Positions 13,423 through 22,311 are shown, counted from the first letter of the stretch. The stretch: DNA of 36,264 bases from CAZMRF01 sp964568735 (GCA_964568735.1 CAZMRF010000053.1:1-36264), one strand, 5' to 3'. A program made the numbers and translations. Notes: a model not told the origin generated them from the sequence alone.

Positions 13423-14223
13423 TCAGCGGCTGGCGCGCTTGCGGGTCTTGGCGGCTTTTCGGCCTCTTCCACCTTCGAGCCGGGTGGCGAGGCGGTTGAG
13501 CGTCTCCTCGAACTCCTTGCGCAGGTCCTTGTCACGAAGGATGTCGTTCAGCACGAGCATGGAGGGGTCGAGCCTGAAAATGTGTCCTCGCACGGGCTCT
13601 AGGCTCCCGCTGCGCATGAAGGTCTTCCTGCCGCCGCGCCCGGCGGGGCCCTCCTCCGCCACCTCGACGGGGCCGTCGAAGAGCGTGGACTCCTTCATCC
13701 GCTCCACCCCCTGCCCGAGCAGGGCCCGATGGACGGCAACGTGGATCTCGAGCGCGGTGGTGAGAGCGCGGCGCGTCTCGCGGGAGAAATCCTTGAGTTT
13801 CTGCGCTATCTCCTCCGGCGTGAGCTTCTCGAACTCCTGCTTCTCGGCCTGCTGGATGGCCTCTACGGCCTCGTTGATGACCTCGAGCGCCGAGCCGAGG
13901 GCATCGCGATCTTCCTGGCTGTATTCCCTGAAGCGGAAGGCGAGCTCGTAGATCTCCTTGGAGACGCGTGGCATGTCGGTGGAGCCGTGCTCCCAGTGGC
14001 GCCCGGTGAGGATCCACTCCACGGTCGTGTTCCCGATCCGGGCGATCTCCAGAAGGCGCTTGGGCTCCGGGAGGACGCCCCGCTCGTACATGTGAATGGC
14101 CGGCTGTGTCGCGCCGATCAGCTCGGCGAGCTGCCATTGCCGGAGGCCAGCCTCTTTTCGGAGTCGCTTGATTCTGGCGCCTATCTCACGCTTTTCAGAT
14201 TCGTCGCTCGCTGTTCTTTTCAT
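13423..14223 (-). CDS. XRE-family (HTH_3) transcriptional regulator
   Basis: 266 aa from the ATG at 14223. An N-terminal XRE helix-turn-helix (about 10-62, GARIKRLRKEAGLRQWQLAE, then LIGATQPAIHMYERG) is followed by an acidic helical region (about 85-150) with EVINEAVEAIQQAEKQEFEK. The C-terminus is basic and ends RKAAKTRKRASR. The second half matches no effector family I recognise. The frame is open upstream to 14376, but that extension reads like translated intergenic DNA, so the later ATG is chosen. A sigma-70-like promoter (14463-14491) and two dyads lie upstream, consistent with autoregulation. Placement beside the peptide/sigma-54 locus may be coincidental. Confidence 0.85.
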   Translation of the reverse strand: MKRTASDESEKREIGARIKRLRKEAGLRQWQLAELIGATQPAIHMYERGVLPEPKRLLEIARIGNTTVEWILTGRHWEHGSTDMPRVSKEIYELAFRFREYSQEDRDALGSALEVINEAVEAIQQAEKQEFEKLTPEEIAQKLKDFSRETRRALTTALEIHVAVHRALLGQGVERMKESTLFDGPVEVAEEGPAGRGGRKTFMRSGSLEPVRGHIFRLDPSMLVLNDILRDKDLRKEFEETLNRLATRLEGGRGRKAAKTRKRASR

Positions 14224-14462
14224 GGCGGATTCCGGTGGCTCTCCAGGTCCCGTTCGAGGCAGGCCCCTCGGCCCCTCGACGGGGTCTTCGCTCTTCACAC
14301 CCAAGCCCTTCCGATGAGTTGGGTAGGGTCGATGCGGCCCCGTTTCCGTCAGTGCGGGACGGGGTCTTCCGGTCATTCTCGGCTTTGCCGGGACTCAGGC
14401 GCTTCGAGGTGCAGCAGCGGGCAGGGAACGCGTACTCGCCGGCCCCCCTTGACCTGTTAGGC

Positions 14463-14491
14463 AGTATAGGTTTGTCCCAAATAGTCCACAA
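14463..14491 (-). promoter_or_regulatory. Sigma-70-like promoter toward the XRE gene
   Basis: On the minus strand TTGTGG (14491-14486) and TATACT (14468-14463) are spaced by 17 bases; the -10 box matches 5/6. An inverted repeat GTTTGT-N12-ACAAAC (14470-14493) overlaps it almost exactly, so a bound repressor would occlude it. The leader to the ATG at 14223 would be long, about 230 bases. Confidence 0.5.
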
Positions 14492-14518
14492 ACAGGAATG
14501 CCCCTCCGGACCTCAAGT

Positions 14519-14536
14519 TGTAACGGCCCTGTTACA
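14519..14536. promoter_or_regulatory. Operator-like palindrome TGTAAC-N6-GTTACA
   Basis: A perfect 6+6 inverted repeat, 26 bases from the dyad that overlaps the XRE promoter, and upstream of the 91-aa gene. It is a candidate binding site for the adjacent XRE regulator or another dimeric regulator. No direct evidence for the binder. Confidence 0.45.
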
Positions 14537-14671
14537 TGGAGGGGGCAGGACTCGCGGACCCGGCCGTGGGGAGGCCCCGCGACCCCCCCTGGCCGGGAAG
14601 GGTGCTACCCTGTGGCCTGTCCCGGCCCCATGGATCGGCCGGCTCCGGCTCGAATCAGGAAGGAGGCAACG

Positions 14672-14947
14672 ATGGAATCGAACCTTCCGAGGAAGCGGCC
14701 CCTGAGTTCCGGGGCACCTTCGAGGGCAGGCCGCCGTGAGGGGGCCCGCCATGCTGGACTGCCTGCCGAGGCCCTCGATCGCCTCGGCGCCCTGACGGAT
14801 CGGGAGGACCTGGCCCGGCTCTACGAGCGAAACGTCGACCTGGCCACGATCGTGAGACTCGCGGGGCGCCAGGTGCCTCGGGAGACGATCCGCGCGCTCC
14901 TCGAGAGCCCGGATCCCGGCCGGGAGGCGAAGCGGATACTCGACTAG
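14672..14947 (+). CDS. Small protein of unknown function, 91 aa
   Basis: 91 aa. The start is fixed by a very strong Shine-Dalgarno, AGGAAGGAGG, ending five bases before the ATG. The N-terminus is basic and likely disordered (ESNLPRKRPLSSGAPSRAGR). The C-terminal half is helical and charged (LDRLGALTDREDLARLYER, then NVDLATIVRLAGRQVPRETI). It has no signal peptide, no TM helix and no Cys. I recognise no family. It stands alone, divergent from the XRE gene, and could be controlled by it. Confidence 0.6.
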   Translation: MESNLPRKRPLSSGAPSRAGRREGARHAGLPAEALDRLGALTDREDLARLYERNVDLATIVRLAGRQVPRETIRALLESPDPGREAKRILD

Positions 14948-15050
14948 ATGCAAGCGGGCCGGGGCATCCCCACGAGGAGCCTCCAGTTGTCCTGCCCCCA
15001 GGGTCTGTGCCTCCAGCTCGGGTTTCACCCGCCCTCCCGACTCCCCTGGA

Positions 15051-15830
15051 TCAGCCGGAGGCCGCCTCCTCGAGTTGAGCTTCCTGCCGGCACATCTCCT
15101 GAAAGAGCCCCAGACTGCGCTGCTCGTCCGCGCCCAGGACGAAATGGACGTTCCGCGTGAGGTAGTCCAGAAGGTCCTCCTTCGTCAGTCCCGCCTCGGC
15201 CGCGGAACCGGGAACCGGACCCCGGCGAAGCCCCTCGAGACCGATTGCCAGGGAGCGCTCGAGCAGTTCCCCCGCACGGAGGGCGGACTCGGCTGAGCGG
15301 GCGGCCCAGATCGCGAAAACGAAGGGCAGGCCAGTCATCTGGTGCCAGGCCGAGGCCAGATCCAGGACGCGCAGGCCGGTTCGCGAGGCCCGCAGCGCCG
15401 CATCACCAATGAGGAGGGCCGCGTCGCCCCGTTGGAGCATCCCGGCCGGATCGGGTGCCATGGGCTCCATCGCCGGCCGGATGCCGAAGAGCCGGGCCAG
15501 GAGCAGTCTCAGCAGTGCGACGCTCGTTCGGGAGTTGGAGTCCACCGCCACGCGGGCAATCTCCTCGAAGGGGCGCCGTGAGAGGAGGACCACCGAGCGG
15601 ACCTCCTGCTGTGAAGCGATCCCGAAGCCCGCTGGGTGGGCTCCCGGGATGCCCGCGAGCTCGACGGAGGGGACGAGCGCGACCTCGGCCTCGCCCGATC
15701 GGAGCCGCTCAGCACACCGGAAGGGGGGATCCACCAGCAGGTCAGGCCGATCTCCCGCCGGGAGCCTCCGGATCCCCTCGGCATAGGGGAGCGCGTTGAG
15801 GAACGAGACGCAGGACCAGACGGGCGCCAT
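15051..15830 (-). CDS. mqnA: Chorismate dehydratase, futalosine menaquinone pathway
   Basis: 259 aa, the usual MqnA length. MqnA converts chorismate to 3-[(1-carboxyvinyl)oxy]benzoate, the first committed step of the futalosine route to menaquinone, in the cytoplasm. Family hallmarks seen are VSFLNALPYAEGI at the N-terminus, ALVPSVELA, the anion-binding segment DSNSRTSVALLRLLL, LLIGDAAL, and DLASAWHQMTGLPFVFAIWA. The periplasmic-binding-protein-like fold carries no signal peptide, as expected. It is divergent from thiE with only 56 bases between the starts. The other mqn genes are not in the window. Confidence 0.92.
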   Translation of the reverse strand: MAPVWSCVSFLNALPYAEGIRRLPAGDRPDLLVDPPFRCAERLRSGEAEVALVPSVELAGIPGAHPAGFGIASQQEVRSVVLLSRRPFEEIARVAVDSNSRTSVALLRLLLARLFGIRPAMEPMAPDPAGMLQRGDAALLIGDAALRASRTGLRVLDLASAWHQMTGLPFVFAIWAARSAESALRAGELLERSLAIGLEGLRRGPVPGSAAEAGLTKEDLLDYLTRNVHFVLGADEQRSLGLFQEMCRQEAQLEEAASG

Positions 15831-15886
15831 GGCGCCGGGATCCTACCATCCGACCCGCCCCGGCCTCCGGACAGGCGCCCTCGGGG

Positions 15887-16564
15887 GTGGTATCCTCCGC
15901 CGCGACGGCGCCCCCGGGCCCCGGTCAATCCGTGTTCCGTATCTACTTCATCTCCGACAGCACGCTGACTCCCTCCGAGCCGCCCGCGCGGCCACTCCTC
16001 GAGGCGATCCGAGCAGGTGTGGAGATGGTGCAGGTGCGGGAGAAGGGGATGGGGGCGGCCGAGGTTCTCGCGCTCACCCGCGAGATCGTGGCGGCTGCCC
16101 GGCCGGGCCGCACCGAGGTCTACGTCAACGGCCGGAGCGACGTCGCCCTTTCGGCCGGTGCCTCGGGTGTTCATCTCCCGGCGGGTGGCCTGCCTACGGG
16201 CGAGGTTCGCAGGCTCTGGGGAGGCGCTCTGCGCATCGGCAGGTCGACGCACTCGGTTGCCGAGACCGAGGCCGCGGAGAGGCAGGGAGCGGATTTCGTC
16301 GTCTTCGGCCCGGTCTTCGAGACACCCTCGAAGGCGATCTACGGGCCTCCGGTCGGGCTGGGTGGGCTTGGAAAAGTCCTCCGGTCCGTGAAGATCCCGG
16401 TTTATGCCATTGGAGGCATCAGGCCCGAGAACGTCGGGCAGGTCGCCGCGATGCCGGTGGCCGGAGTAGCCGTCATCTCGATGGTCGCACAGGCGCCGGA
16501 TCGGGCCGCCGCCGTCGAGAGGCTCAGGGACGCCGCGAGGCGTGCCCGTGGAGAGTTCACATGA
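15887..16564 (+). CDS. thiE: Thiamine phosphate synthase
   Basis: 225 aa from the GTG at 15887; a second GTG at 15932, giving VFRIYFISDST, is the more typical ThiE N-terminus, and the true start may be there. ThiE couples HMP-pyrophosphate with the thiazole phosphate. Visible TIM-barrel landmarks are MVQVREKG, VYVNGRSDVALSAGASGVHL, IGRSTHS, FVVFGPVFETPSK and the phosphate-binding YAIGGI. The stop overlaps the thiD start (ATGA at 16561-16564). The upstream gap is too short for a TPP riboswitch. Confidence 0.93.
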   Translation: MVSSAATAPPGPGQSVFRIYFISDSTLTPSEPPARPLLEAIRAGVEMVQVREKGMGAAEVLALTREIVAAARPGRTEVYVNGRSDVALSAGASGVHLPAGGLPTGEVRRLWGGALRIGRSTHSVAETEAAERQGADFVVFGPVFETPSKAIYGPPVGLGGLGKVLRSVKIPVYAIGGIRPENVGQVAAMPVAGVAVISMVAQAPDRAAAVERLRDAARRARGEFT

Positions 16565-17346
16565 ACCGCACTGTGTTGAGCATCGCCGGCTGGGACCCCT
16601 CCGCGGGGGCCGGCGTCGCGGCGGACCTGAAGACCATCTCGGCCTTCGGCCTCTACGGCGTGGGCGTCATCACCTCCGTCACGGCGCAGAACACGCAGGG
16701 GGTCCAGGCCATCTACGACCTCCCGATGGAGTTCATCGCGCAGGAGATCGAGTCGCTCATCGAGGACATCGAGGTTCACGCCGTGAAGATCGGCATGCTG
16801 GGGACGTTGAGCGCCACGAATCTCATGGCGACGCTCATCAAGGAGCTGAAGCTCCCCAACGTCGTCGTGGACCCGGTCCTCAAGTCCAGCTCGGGCACGA
16901 CCCTGCTCGAGAAGAAGGCGATACCGGTCCTCAAGGAGAAGCTCTTCCCGCTGGCCCGGGTCATCACGCCCAACATGTCCGAGGCTTCGACGCTGACCGG
17001 CAACCGCGTGACGGACGTCGCCACGATGAAGAAGGCGGCGGAGGCCCTGCACAAGGGCGGCGCCGAGAACGTGGTTGTCACGGGAGGTGGCACGGGCACG
17101 AGGGCCGTGGACGTTCTCTTCGACGGCAAGCACTACTCGCTCTACGACGCCAACAGGATCGAGACGACGAATACACACGGCGCGGGCTGCACCTTCTCCA
17201 CAGCGATGGCCTGCATCCTGGCGCGCGGACTGACGGTGGAGGAGGCGGTCGACGGCGCGAAGCGCTTCGTCGTGCGGGCCATGGATCATCCCTACCGGAT
17301 AGGCAAGGGAGACGGCCCGCTCCATCACCTGCCCGCGAGCGCCTGA
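16561..17346 (+). CDS. thiD: Hydroxymethylpyrimidine/phosphomethylpyrimidine kinase
   Basis: 261 aa. ThiD phosphorylates HMP and HMP-P to give the pyrophosphate used by ThiE. Ribokinase-fold hallmarks are the N-terminal SIAGWDPSAGAGVAADLKT, VKIGMLG, VVVDPVLKSSSG, ITPNMSEA, VVVTGGG and the catalytic anion-hole motif THGAGCTFS near the C-terminus. The length is typical. Its ATG overlaps the thiE stop, so the two are translationally coupled, and proline dehydrogenase follows after 16 bases. Confidence 0.95.
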   Translation: MNRTVLSIAGWDPSAGAGVAADLKTISAFGLYGVGVITSVTAQNTQGVQAIYDLPMEFIAQEIESLIEDIEVHAVKIGMLGTLSATNLMATLIKELKLPNVVVDPVLKSSSGTTLLEKKAIPVLKEKLFPLARVITPNMSEASTLTGNRVTDVATMKKAAEALHKGGAENVVVTGGGTGTRAVDVLFDGKHYSLYDANRIETTNTHGAGCTFSTAMACILARGLTVEEAVDGAKRFVVRAMDHPYRIGKGDGPLHHLPASA

Positions 17347-17362
17347 GCAGCTCTCCACGCCG

Positions 17363-18373
17363 ATGGATGCAGCGGTGAAGGACGAGCGCAGGGCGGCTGC
17401 CCCGACGGAGGCGCCCGGCGCGAGTCACTCCTGGGACGCGCTGCCCCCGGATACCGCGGACCTGGAAGAGCGGACGCTCTTTCACCGCATCCGCAGCCGG
17501 ATCGTCCGCCTGGCTCCCCGCCCCCTCGTCCGCGCGATGGCCCGCCCCTACATCGCGGGTGAGACGTGTGCGGAGGCGATGGAGACGGCAAGAACGCTCC
17601 ACGATCGGCATGGCCTTCACAGCACGGTGGATGTCCTCGGCGAGGCGATCACGCAGCCCTCCGAGACGCGCGCCATGCTCGACGAATACCTCGCGCTCCT
17701 CGACGCAGTCGGCCGCTCTCCGTGGGCCAACGTCTCGATCAAGCTCTCCGCTCTCGGGCAGGGGCTCGACGAGTCCCTCTACGACAGGAACCTGACCGTT
17801 CTTCTGGAGCGAGCCGCTTCGCTCGATCGGTTCGTGCGCTTCGACATGGAGGACGCCACGACGGTGGACTCCACGCTCGCCACCTACAGGCGCTTCGTCG
17901 GCCGCTTCCCGAAGATCGGTGTCGTGCTCCAGTCGAGGCTGCACAGGACGGCGCGGGACGTGAAGGAGCTGGCTTCCTTTCGCCCGAACGTCCGGCTCTG
18001 CATCGGCATCTACCGCGAGCGCTCCGAGATCGCTCTCGTCGACAAGGGAGCGATGAAGGTCCGGCTCCTCGAGCTGCTCCGTGAGATGTGGGAGAACGGC
18101 CAGTATGTCGCCATCGCCACGCACGACGAGCGCGTGATCCGGAAGGCCCTTGAGCTGGCGCGTCAGATGGGGAAGGGGCCCGAGTCCTTCGAAGCGCAGA
18201 TGCTCCTCGGCGTTCCGCGCAGCGCCATCCAGTCGGAGCTGCTCGCCCAGGGGATCAAGGTGCGCCTCTACGTCCCCTACGGCAGCCACTGGTACAGCTA
18301 CTGCCTGCGCCGCCTCGAGCACAACCCCGAAATGGCAACCCTCGTCCTGCGCAATCTGCTCCGCCGTCGGTAG
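17363..18373 (+). CDS. Proline dehydrogenase (monofunctional PRODH)
   Basis: 336 aa, a FAD-dependent TIM-barrel enzyme oxidising proline to pyrroline-5-carboxylate and passing electrons to the quinone pool. Conserved stretches are ANVSIKLSALG, VRFDMEDA, LCIGIYRE, YVAIATHDE, the FAD/substrate motif RLYVPYGSHWYSYCLRRLEH and a helical N-terminal arm. The size is that of the monofunctional enzyme, without the aldehyde dehydrogenase half of PutA. It follows thiD by 16 bases, so it is probably in the same transcript, although the pathways are unrelated. It converges on the pseudoprotease gene, only 15 bases away. Confidence 0.92.
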   Translation: MDAAVKDERRAAAPTEAPGASHSWDALPPDTADLEERTLFHRIRSRIVRLAPRPLVRAMARPYIAGETCAEAMETARTLHDRHGLHSTVDVLGEAITQPSETRAMLDEYLALLDAVGRSPWANVSIKLSALGQGLDESLYDRNLTVLLERAASLDRFVRFDMEDATTVDSTLATYRRFVGRFPKIGVVLQSRLHRTARDVKELASFRPNVRLCIGIYRERSEIALVDKGAMKVRLLELLREMWENGQYVAIATHDERVIRKALELARQMGKGPESFEAQMLLGVPRSAIQSELLAQGIKVRLYVPYGSHWYSYCLRRLEHNPEMATLVLRNLLRRR

Positions 18374-18388
18374 GGGCGATCGGGCGAA

Positions 18389-20002
18389 TCAAGGCGTGGT
18401 CGTGGAGGCTCGGGAGCCGCGGAACTCGGTGCGGACCCTCAGGAAGAGCGTGTCGGGGGGGCGCATGATGAAGAAGATGGCCTCGGGATCCTGCCGGTGC
18501 TTGATATCAACAAGTGCGTCGCGGACCTCCCCGACCGAGGCGACGCGCACCCCGTTGATCGCGAGGATGATGTCCTGGGGTGAGATGCCGGCCACGTCGG
18601 CCCAGCCGGAGCTCTCCGTGCTCTCGATGAAGACCCCCTCGACGCCCGGCGCCAGGTTCATGGCCTGCTGAACGTCGATGGTAATCTCCCGCACGCGCAG
18701 GCCGAAGTCCTTGTCCTCGTAGTCTTCGGCGAGGGCCGCCGTTCTCGGAGCGTCGCCGAGGAGCACCGTCACCTGCATCGGCTTGAGGCCCCGGTAGACC
18801 TCGAGATCGATCTTCTCGCCGGCCTCCCGCCTCTCGACTTTTCTCCTGAACTCGCCGAGCTGGGCGTTGTCGGTGATCCGGATCTCCTCGCCCTCGAAGC
18901 GCGTGACGATGTCCCCCTGCACGAGGCCGGCGGCCTGCGCCGGGGAGCCGTCCACGACCGAGCCCACGATGATCCCGCCGGGAACGGGGAGCTTCCAGTA
19001 GTCCCTGAGATCCTCGTCGAGCGCCTGCATGATGATCCCGAGCCACGCGCGCTTCAGCTCCGTGTCGAGGTCCACGGGCGGCGGAGAGGCGAGGCTGTCG
19101 GCGAAGCCGGAGTAGGGGAGGACCATCGCGTAGCCCGGACGGCGAAGCGGAAACTGACCGGTGTTCGCCACGATGGAGATGAAGTTCCCCGGCGTGCGGA
19201 CCAGGTCCATCTCTTCCGGAAGGAGATCCTTCACGACGATGCCGGCCGGCACGCCGTCGGCCCTCAGAACCAGCCCGCCTACGGTCAAGTCCTGCACGAG
19301 CGCGTCGACGCCCAGGAGCGGCACCGGGGAGGCGACGCTCGAGTTGAGCGTGGCCTGGTAGAGCGCGGGCGCGAAGTCGTACTTCTCGGAGAGGAGGCCG
19401 ACCAGGATCACCGGGTCCCCGATCTTCATGGCCGGATCGGATCGGAAAATCGCCGGGCGCAGCTCCTTCGCCGCAGCCTGGTCGAAACGCAGGTAGGCGA
19501 TGTTCAGCTTCCGGTCGAGGCCGACGGCCACGGCGTCCACGTGTCTGTCGGGGCCGAGCTGAATCTCGAACTCCGCGGGGACCATCGTCGTGCGGGGGTC
19601 ACCGCCCGGCTCGGGGAAGACGTCGCCCGGGACGATCACCATCCCCGGGGCGACCACGACGCCGCACAGGTCACCCTCCATCCGGGGCCCTTCAACGCCG
19701 GCCTCCACCTCGACCTGCTTGAGAACGAAGCGCACGCCCACCACGCGCCCGGCGGCCTCGTTGTGGGCCCAGGCGAGCGTCGCGGGTGCGATGGACTCCT
19801 GCCCGGGGTCGGCGAGAGCGGATTGCGGGCTCAGGAGTTGAAGCGCAGTGATCGCGAGAAGTGTCCCGGTGAGGCCAAGCGCGCCTAAGGGTCGCCCGAA
19901 GCGACCTCTGGCGGCCGGCGCAAGCGCAGCGCGCTGCTGCCACGCGTCTCCGGCCGGAAGTTGGCGCGCAGGGCGATGCCCTTCGTCGCGCGGCGCGCTC
20001 AC
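18389..20002 (-). CDS. HtrA-like pseudoprotease with two PDZ domains
   Basis: 537 aa. The GTG at 20002 overlaps the stop of the upstream htrA (GTGA), giving a long N-terminal extension and a signal-like segment ending ALA at residue 64. A degenerate trypsin-like domain (about 80-310) is followed by two PDZ domains (about 345-440 and 445-530, with GIIVGSVVDGSPAQAAGLVQ and GWADVAGISPQDIILAINGV). All three triad positions are lost: D127 in place of His (VPGDVF for TNNHVV), N167 in place of Asp (LNIAYLRF for SDLAVIKI) and V241 in place of Ser (LTVGGL for GNSGGP). It is therefore a non-proteolytic periplasmic partner or chaperone, likely co-functioning with the intact HtrA it is coupled to. Confidence 0.87.
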   Translation of the reverse strand: MSAPRDEGHRPARQLPAGDAWQQRAALAPAARGRFGRPLGALGLTGTLLAITALQLLSPQSALADPGQESIAPATLAWAHNEAAGRVVGVRFVLKQVEVEAGVEGPRMEGDLCGVVVAPGMVIVPGDVFPEPGGDPRTTMVPAEFEIQLGPDRHVDAVAVGLDRKLNIAYLRFDQAAAKELRPAIFRSDPAMKIGDPVILVGLLSEKYDFAPALYQATLNSSVASPVPLLGVDALVQDLTVGGLVLRADGVPAGIVVKDLLPEEMDLVRTPGNFISIVANTGQFPLRRPGYAMVLPYSGFADSLASPPPVDLDTELKRAWLGIIMQALDEDLRDYWKLPVPGGIIVGSVVDGSPAQAAGLVQGDIVTRFEGEEIRITDNAQLGEFRRKVERREAGEKIDLEVYRGLKPMQVTVLLGDAPRTAALAEDYEDKDFGLRVREITIDVQQAMNLAPGVEGVFIESTESSGWADVAGISPQDIILAINGVRVASVGEVRDALVDIKHRQDPEAIFFIMRPPDTLFLRVRTEFRGSRASTTTP

Positions 20003-21441
20003 GGCTGGCCTCCTGGCTCGTCGCCCTCGAATTCGGGGGAGGTTCGGATCCCGTCTCGCCCGTAGACCGGCTTGAGGACGTGGAAGGCCAGGACCTGGCC
20101 GCGGTTCACCTCGGCGAGAATCCGCGGAGTTCGCCCCTCCGAGAGAGTGGCGCATATCCCCTCGAAGTCCTCGATGCTCGTCACGCGCTCCGACTCGAGC
20201 TTCCTCAAGACGTCTCCCGTCTGAAGCCCTGCCTGCTCGGCGACCGAATCACCCCGGATCCCCGTGATGAGTACGCCGCCTCGATCGACGAGCTGCAACG
20301 CCCGCGCGATCTCATCGGTCAGCTCCTGCACGGTGAATCCCCACTCGCGGCACTCGGCCTCCGTCGCCTCGACGTTGGGCTGCTCGCGCGTGGTGAGCGT
20401 GCCCTTCACGGTCTCCCCCTCGCGCCGGTAGGTCATCTCCATGGCCGTCCCGATGGGCGTGTCGGCGATCATCTTCTGAAGATCCGGAAGGTCGTCAGCG
20501 AACTGGCCGACGACGGGCTTGCCGCCCAGCGACATGACCACGTCACCGGCCTCGAGGCCCGCTTCCGCCGCGGGCGATCCGGCGGCCACGCTGGCCACGA
20601 CCGCTCCTTGTTCAGGCGAAACGCCGAGGTACTCGGCCAGGGGCTGCAGCTCCTGCCAGGTGATCCCGATCCAGGAACGCCTGACGGTGCCCGTCTCGAT
20701 GAGCTGGCGGACGACCTCCTTCGCGAGGTTGATGGGAATGGCGAAGCCGAGGTTCTCACCGACGATCGTAATGGCCCGCGCGTTCACGCCGATGACCTCA
20801 CCCTCCAGGTCGACGAGCGGCCCGCCGGAGTTCCCCGGGTTGATGGCCGCGTCGGTCTGTATCCACGTGTTGTAGCGGCCCGTCGGCGCGCCCGAGGGGA
20901 GCTGGCCTTCGGGGAAGTAGCGATCGAGGCTGGAGATGACGCCGAGCGATACGGAGCGGGCGAGGCCGAGCGGGCTCCCCATCGCCAGGACGATCTGGCC
21001 TACCTCCAGCTTCTCCGAATCTCCGAGCCTGACGAACGGGAGCCCTCCCTTCACGTGGGAGGTATCGATCTTGATGACGGCCAGGTCCGAGAGCGGGTCC
21101 CTGCCGACGACGGTGGCCTCCACCTCCAGGCGGCTGCTGAGCGTGCAGGTCACGCGGCGCGCCTTCTCGACGACGTGGTTGTTGGTGACCACGTAGCCGT
21201 CCTCGGAGATGATGAAGCCGGAGCCGGTCACCGCCTGCTTGCGCTGCTCGCCTGCCTGGAAGACGTCCAGGATCGGCTCGATGTGGACGAGGGCCGGAAG
21301 CACCCTGTCTCGGGCCTCGAAGACCGCCTGCTGGTGCTTCGACGCCGCGAAGGCCGCGCTCATCGCGCAGGCCAGGGCCGTGAGAAGCGCCGGCAATACC
21401 CTGCCGGCCCGGGTCGACCGGGGGTTCGTGGAGATTGTCAT
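19999..21441 (-). CDS. Periplasmic HtrA/DegP-type serine protease with two PDZ domains
   Basis: 480 aa from the ATG at 21441; the frame is open further upstream, but this start gives a normal signal peptide (residues 11-33, RVLPALLTALACAMSAAFA). The trypsin-like domain has an intact triad, His89 (TNNHVV), Asp119 (SDLAVIKI) and Ser205 (GNSGGP), followed by two PDZ domains (about 285-380 and 385-470). Such proteases degrade or refold damaged envelope proteins. The downstream HtrA-like pseudoprotease starts inside its stop codon, so both are made together. The SDR gene lies 93 bases upstream on the same strand. Confidence 0.93.
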   Translation of the reverse strand: MTISTNPRSTRAGRVLPALLTALACAMSAAFAASKHQQAVFEARDRVLPALVHIEPILDVFQAGEQRKQAVTGSGFIISEDGYVVTNNHVVEKARRVTCTLSSRLEVEATVVGRDPLSDLAVIKIDTSHVKGGLPFVRLGDSEKLEVGQIVLAMGSPLGLARSVSLGVISSLDRYFPEGQLPSGAPTGRYNTWIQTDAAINPGNSGGPLVDLEGEVIGVNARAITIVGENLGFAIPINLAKEVVRQLIETGTVRRSWIGITWQELQPLAEYLGVSPEQGAVVASVAAGSPAAEAGLEAGDVVMSLGGKPVVGQFADDLPDLQKMIADTPIGTAMEMTYRREGETVKGTLTTREQPNVEATEAECREWGFTVQELTDEIARALQLVDRGGVLITGIRGDSVAEQAGLQTGDVLRKLESERVTSIEDFEGICATLSEGRTPRILAEVNRGQVLAFHVLKPVYGRDGIRTSPEFEGDEPGGQP

Positions 21442-21534
21442 GACGGGTTTCCGGGAGCGCAGAGACGCTCTACCTGATTGCGATGCCAGCCGGAGCCACC
21501 CTATCACAGAGATATGGGTGATGACAGGCGGACC

Positions 21535-22311
21535 TCAGCCGCAGAGGACCGCGCCTCCGTTGACGTTGATGATCTCGCCGTCGATGAAGGTCGCGAGGTC
21601 CGACGCCAGGAAGACCACCGCCCCCGCGATCTCCTCCGGTCGGGCCACGCGCTTCAGCGGGATCGTGGCCTCGATCGCGGCGCGGCCCGTGCCGGCGAAG
21701 GGGTGGAGGTTCATGTCGGTGTCGACCCAGCCCGGAGCCACGCAGTTGACCAGGATTCCGCGGGCGGCCAGCTCCGGAGCGAGGGACTTCGTCAGGGAGA
21801 TCAGGGCGCCCTTCGTGGCCGCGTAGTGCCCGTGGCTCGCCTCGCCTCTCTGCCCGGCCGTGGACGCAATAAAGATGATGCGCCCGCCGCTCGGGGAGCG
21901 CTCCAGATGTGCCACGGCCGCGCGGCTGACGTGGAAGGAGCCTTTCAGGTTGATCCCGATCGTCTCGTCGAGGATGGCGTCCGAGATCGTGTCGATGGGC
22001 CCCTCGGTCCATACGGCCGCGTTGTTCACGACGATGTCCAGCCGGCCCCAGCGGGAGGCCGCCTCCTCGACAAGGCGGCGGGCCGCCACCGGATCGGCCA
22101 CATCCGCTTTCAGGGAAACCGCCTCTCCCCCCGCCTTCTCGACGGCCTCGACGACGGAGCGGGCCTCCGCCTCGCGACGGGCATAGTTCACGGCCACGCG
22201 GGCGCCGGCCTCCGCGAGCATCAGGCAGCAGGCCCGGCCGATCCCGCGGCTCCCGCCGGTGACCAGCGCCACGCGGCCCGAGAGATCCATCACGACTCCC
22301 TTGCGGCTCAT
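21535..22311 (-). CDS. Short-chain dehydrogenase/reductase, FabG-like
   Basis: 258 aa classical SDR. The Rossmann cofactor motif TGGSRGIG (18-25), KADVAD, NNAAVW, the catalytic Ser in IFIASTAG, and YAATK are all present, as is the C-terminal GEIINVNGGAVLCG typical of FabG-type reductases. Substrate cannot be told from sequence: 3-oxoacyl-ACP or another keto substrate are possible. The ATG overlaps the rlmN stop (ATGA). A start at Met8 is possible. No other fatty-acid synthesis genes are nearby. Confidence 0.9.
   Translation of the reverse strand: MSRKGVVMDLSGRVALVTGGSRGIGRACCLMLAEAGARVAVNYARREAEARSVVEAVEKAGGEAVSLKADVADPVAARRLVEEAASRWGRLDIVVNNAAVWTEGPIDTISDAILDETIGINLKGSFHVSRAAVAHLERSPSGGRIIFIASTAGQRGEASHGHYAATKGALISLTKSLAPELAARGILVNCVAPGWVDTDMNLHPFAGTGRAAIEATIPLKRVARPEEIAGAVVFLASDLATFIDGEIINVNGGAVLCG

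Larger units (their letters stand above)
14224..14671. other. Divergent intergenic region with promoter and operator-like dyads
   Basis: This gap of 448 bases lies between the divergent XRE and 91-aa genes, and no convincing ORF is seen on either strand. It contains a sigma-70-like promoter toward the XRE gene and two inverted repeats (14470-14493 and 14519-14536). The AT-richer core around 14460-14540 stands out from the surrounding GC-rich DNA, as expected for a regulatory region. Confidence 0.6.

Noticed and set aside
15831..15886. TPP riboswitch ahead of thiE
   Set aside because: Only 56 bases separate the divergent mqnA and thiE starts, and no thi-box-like sequence is seen.
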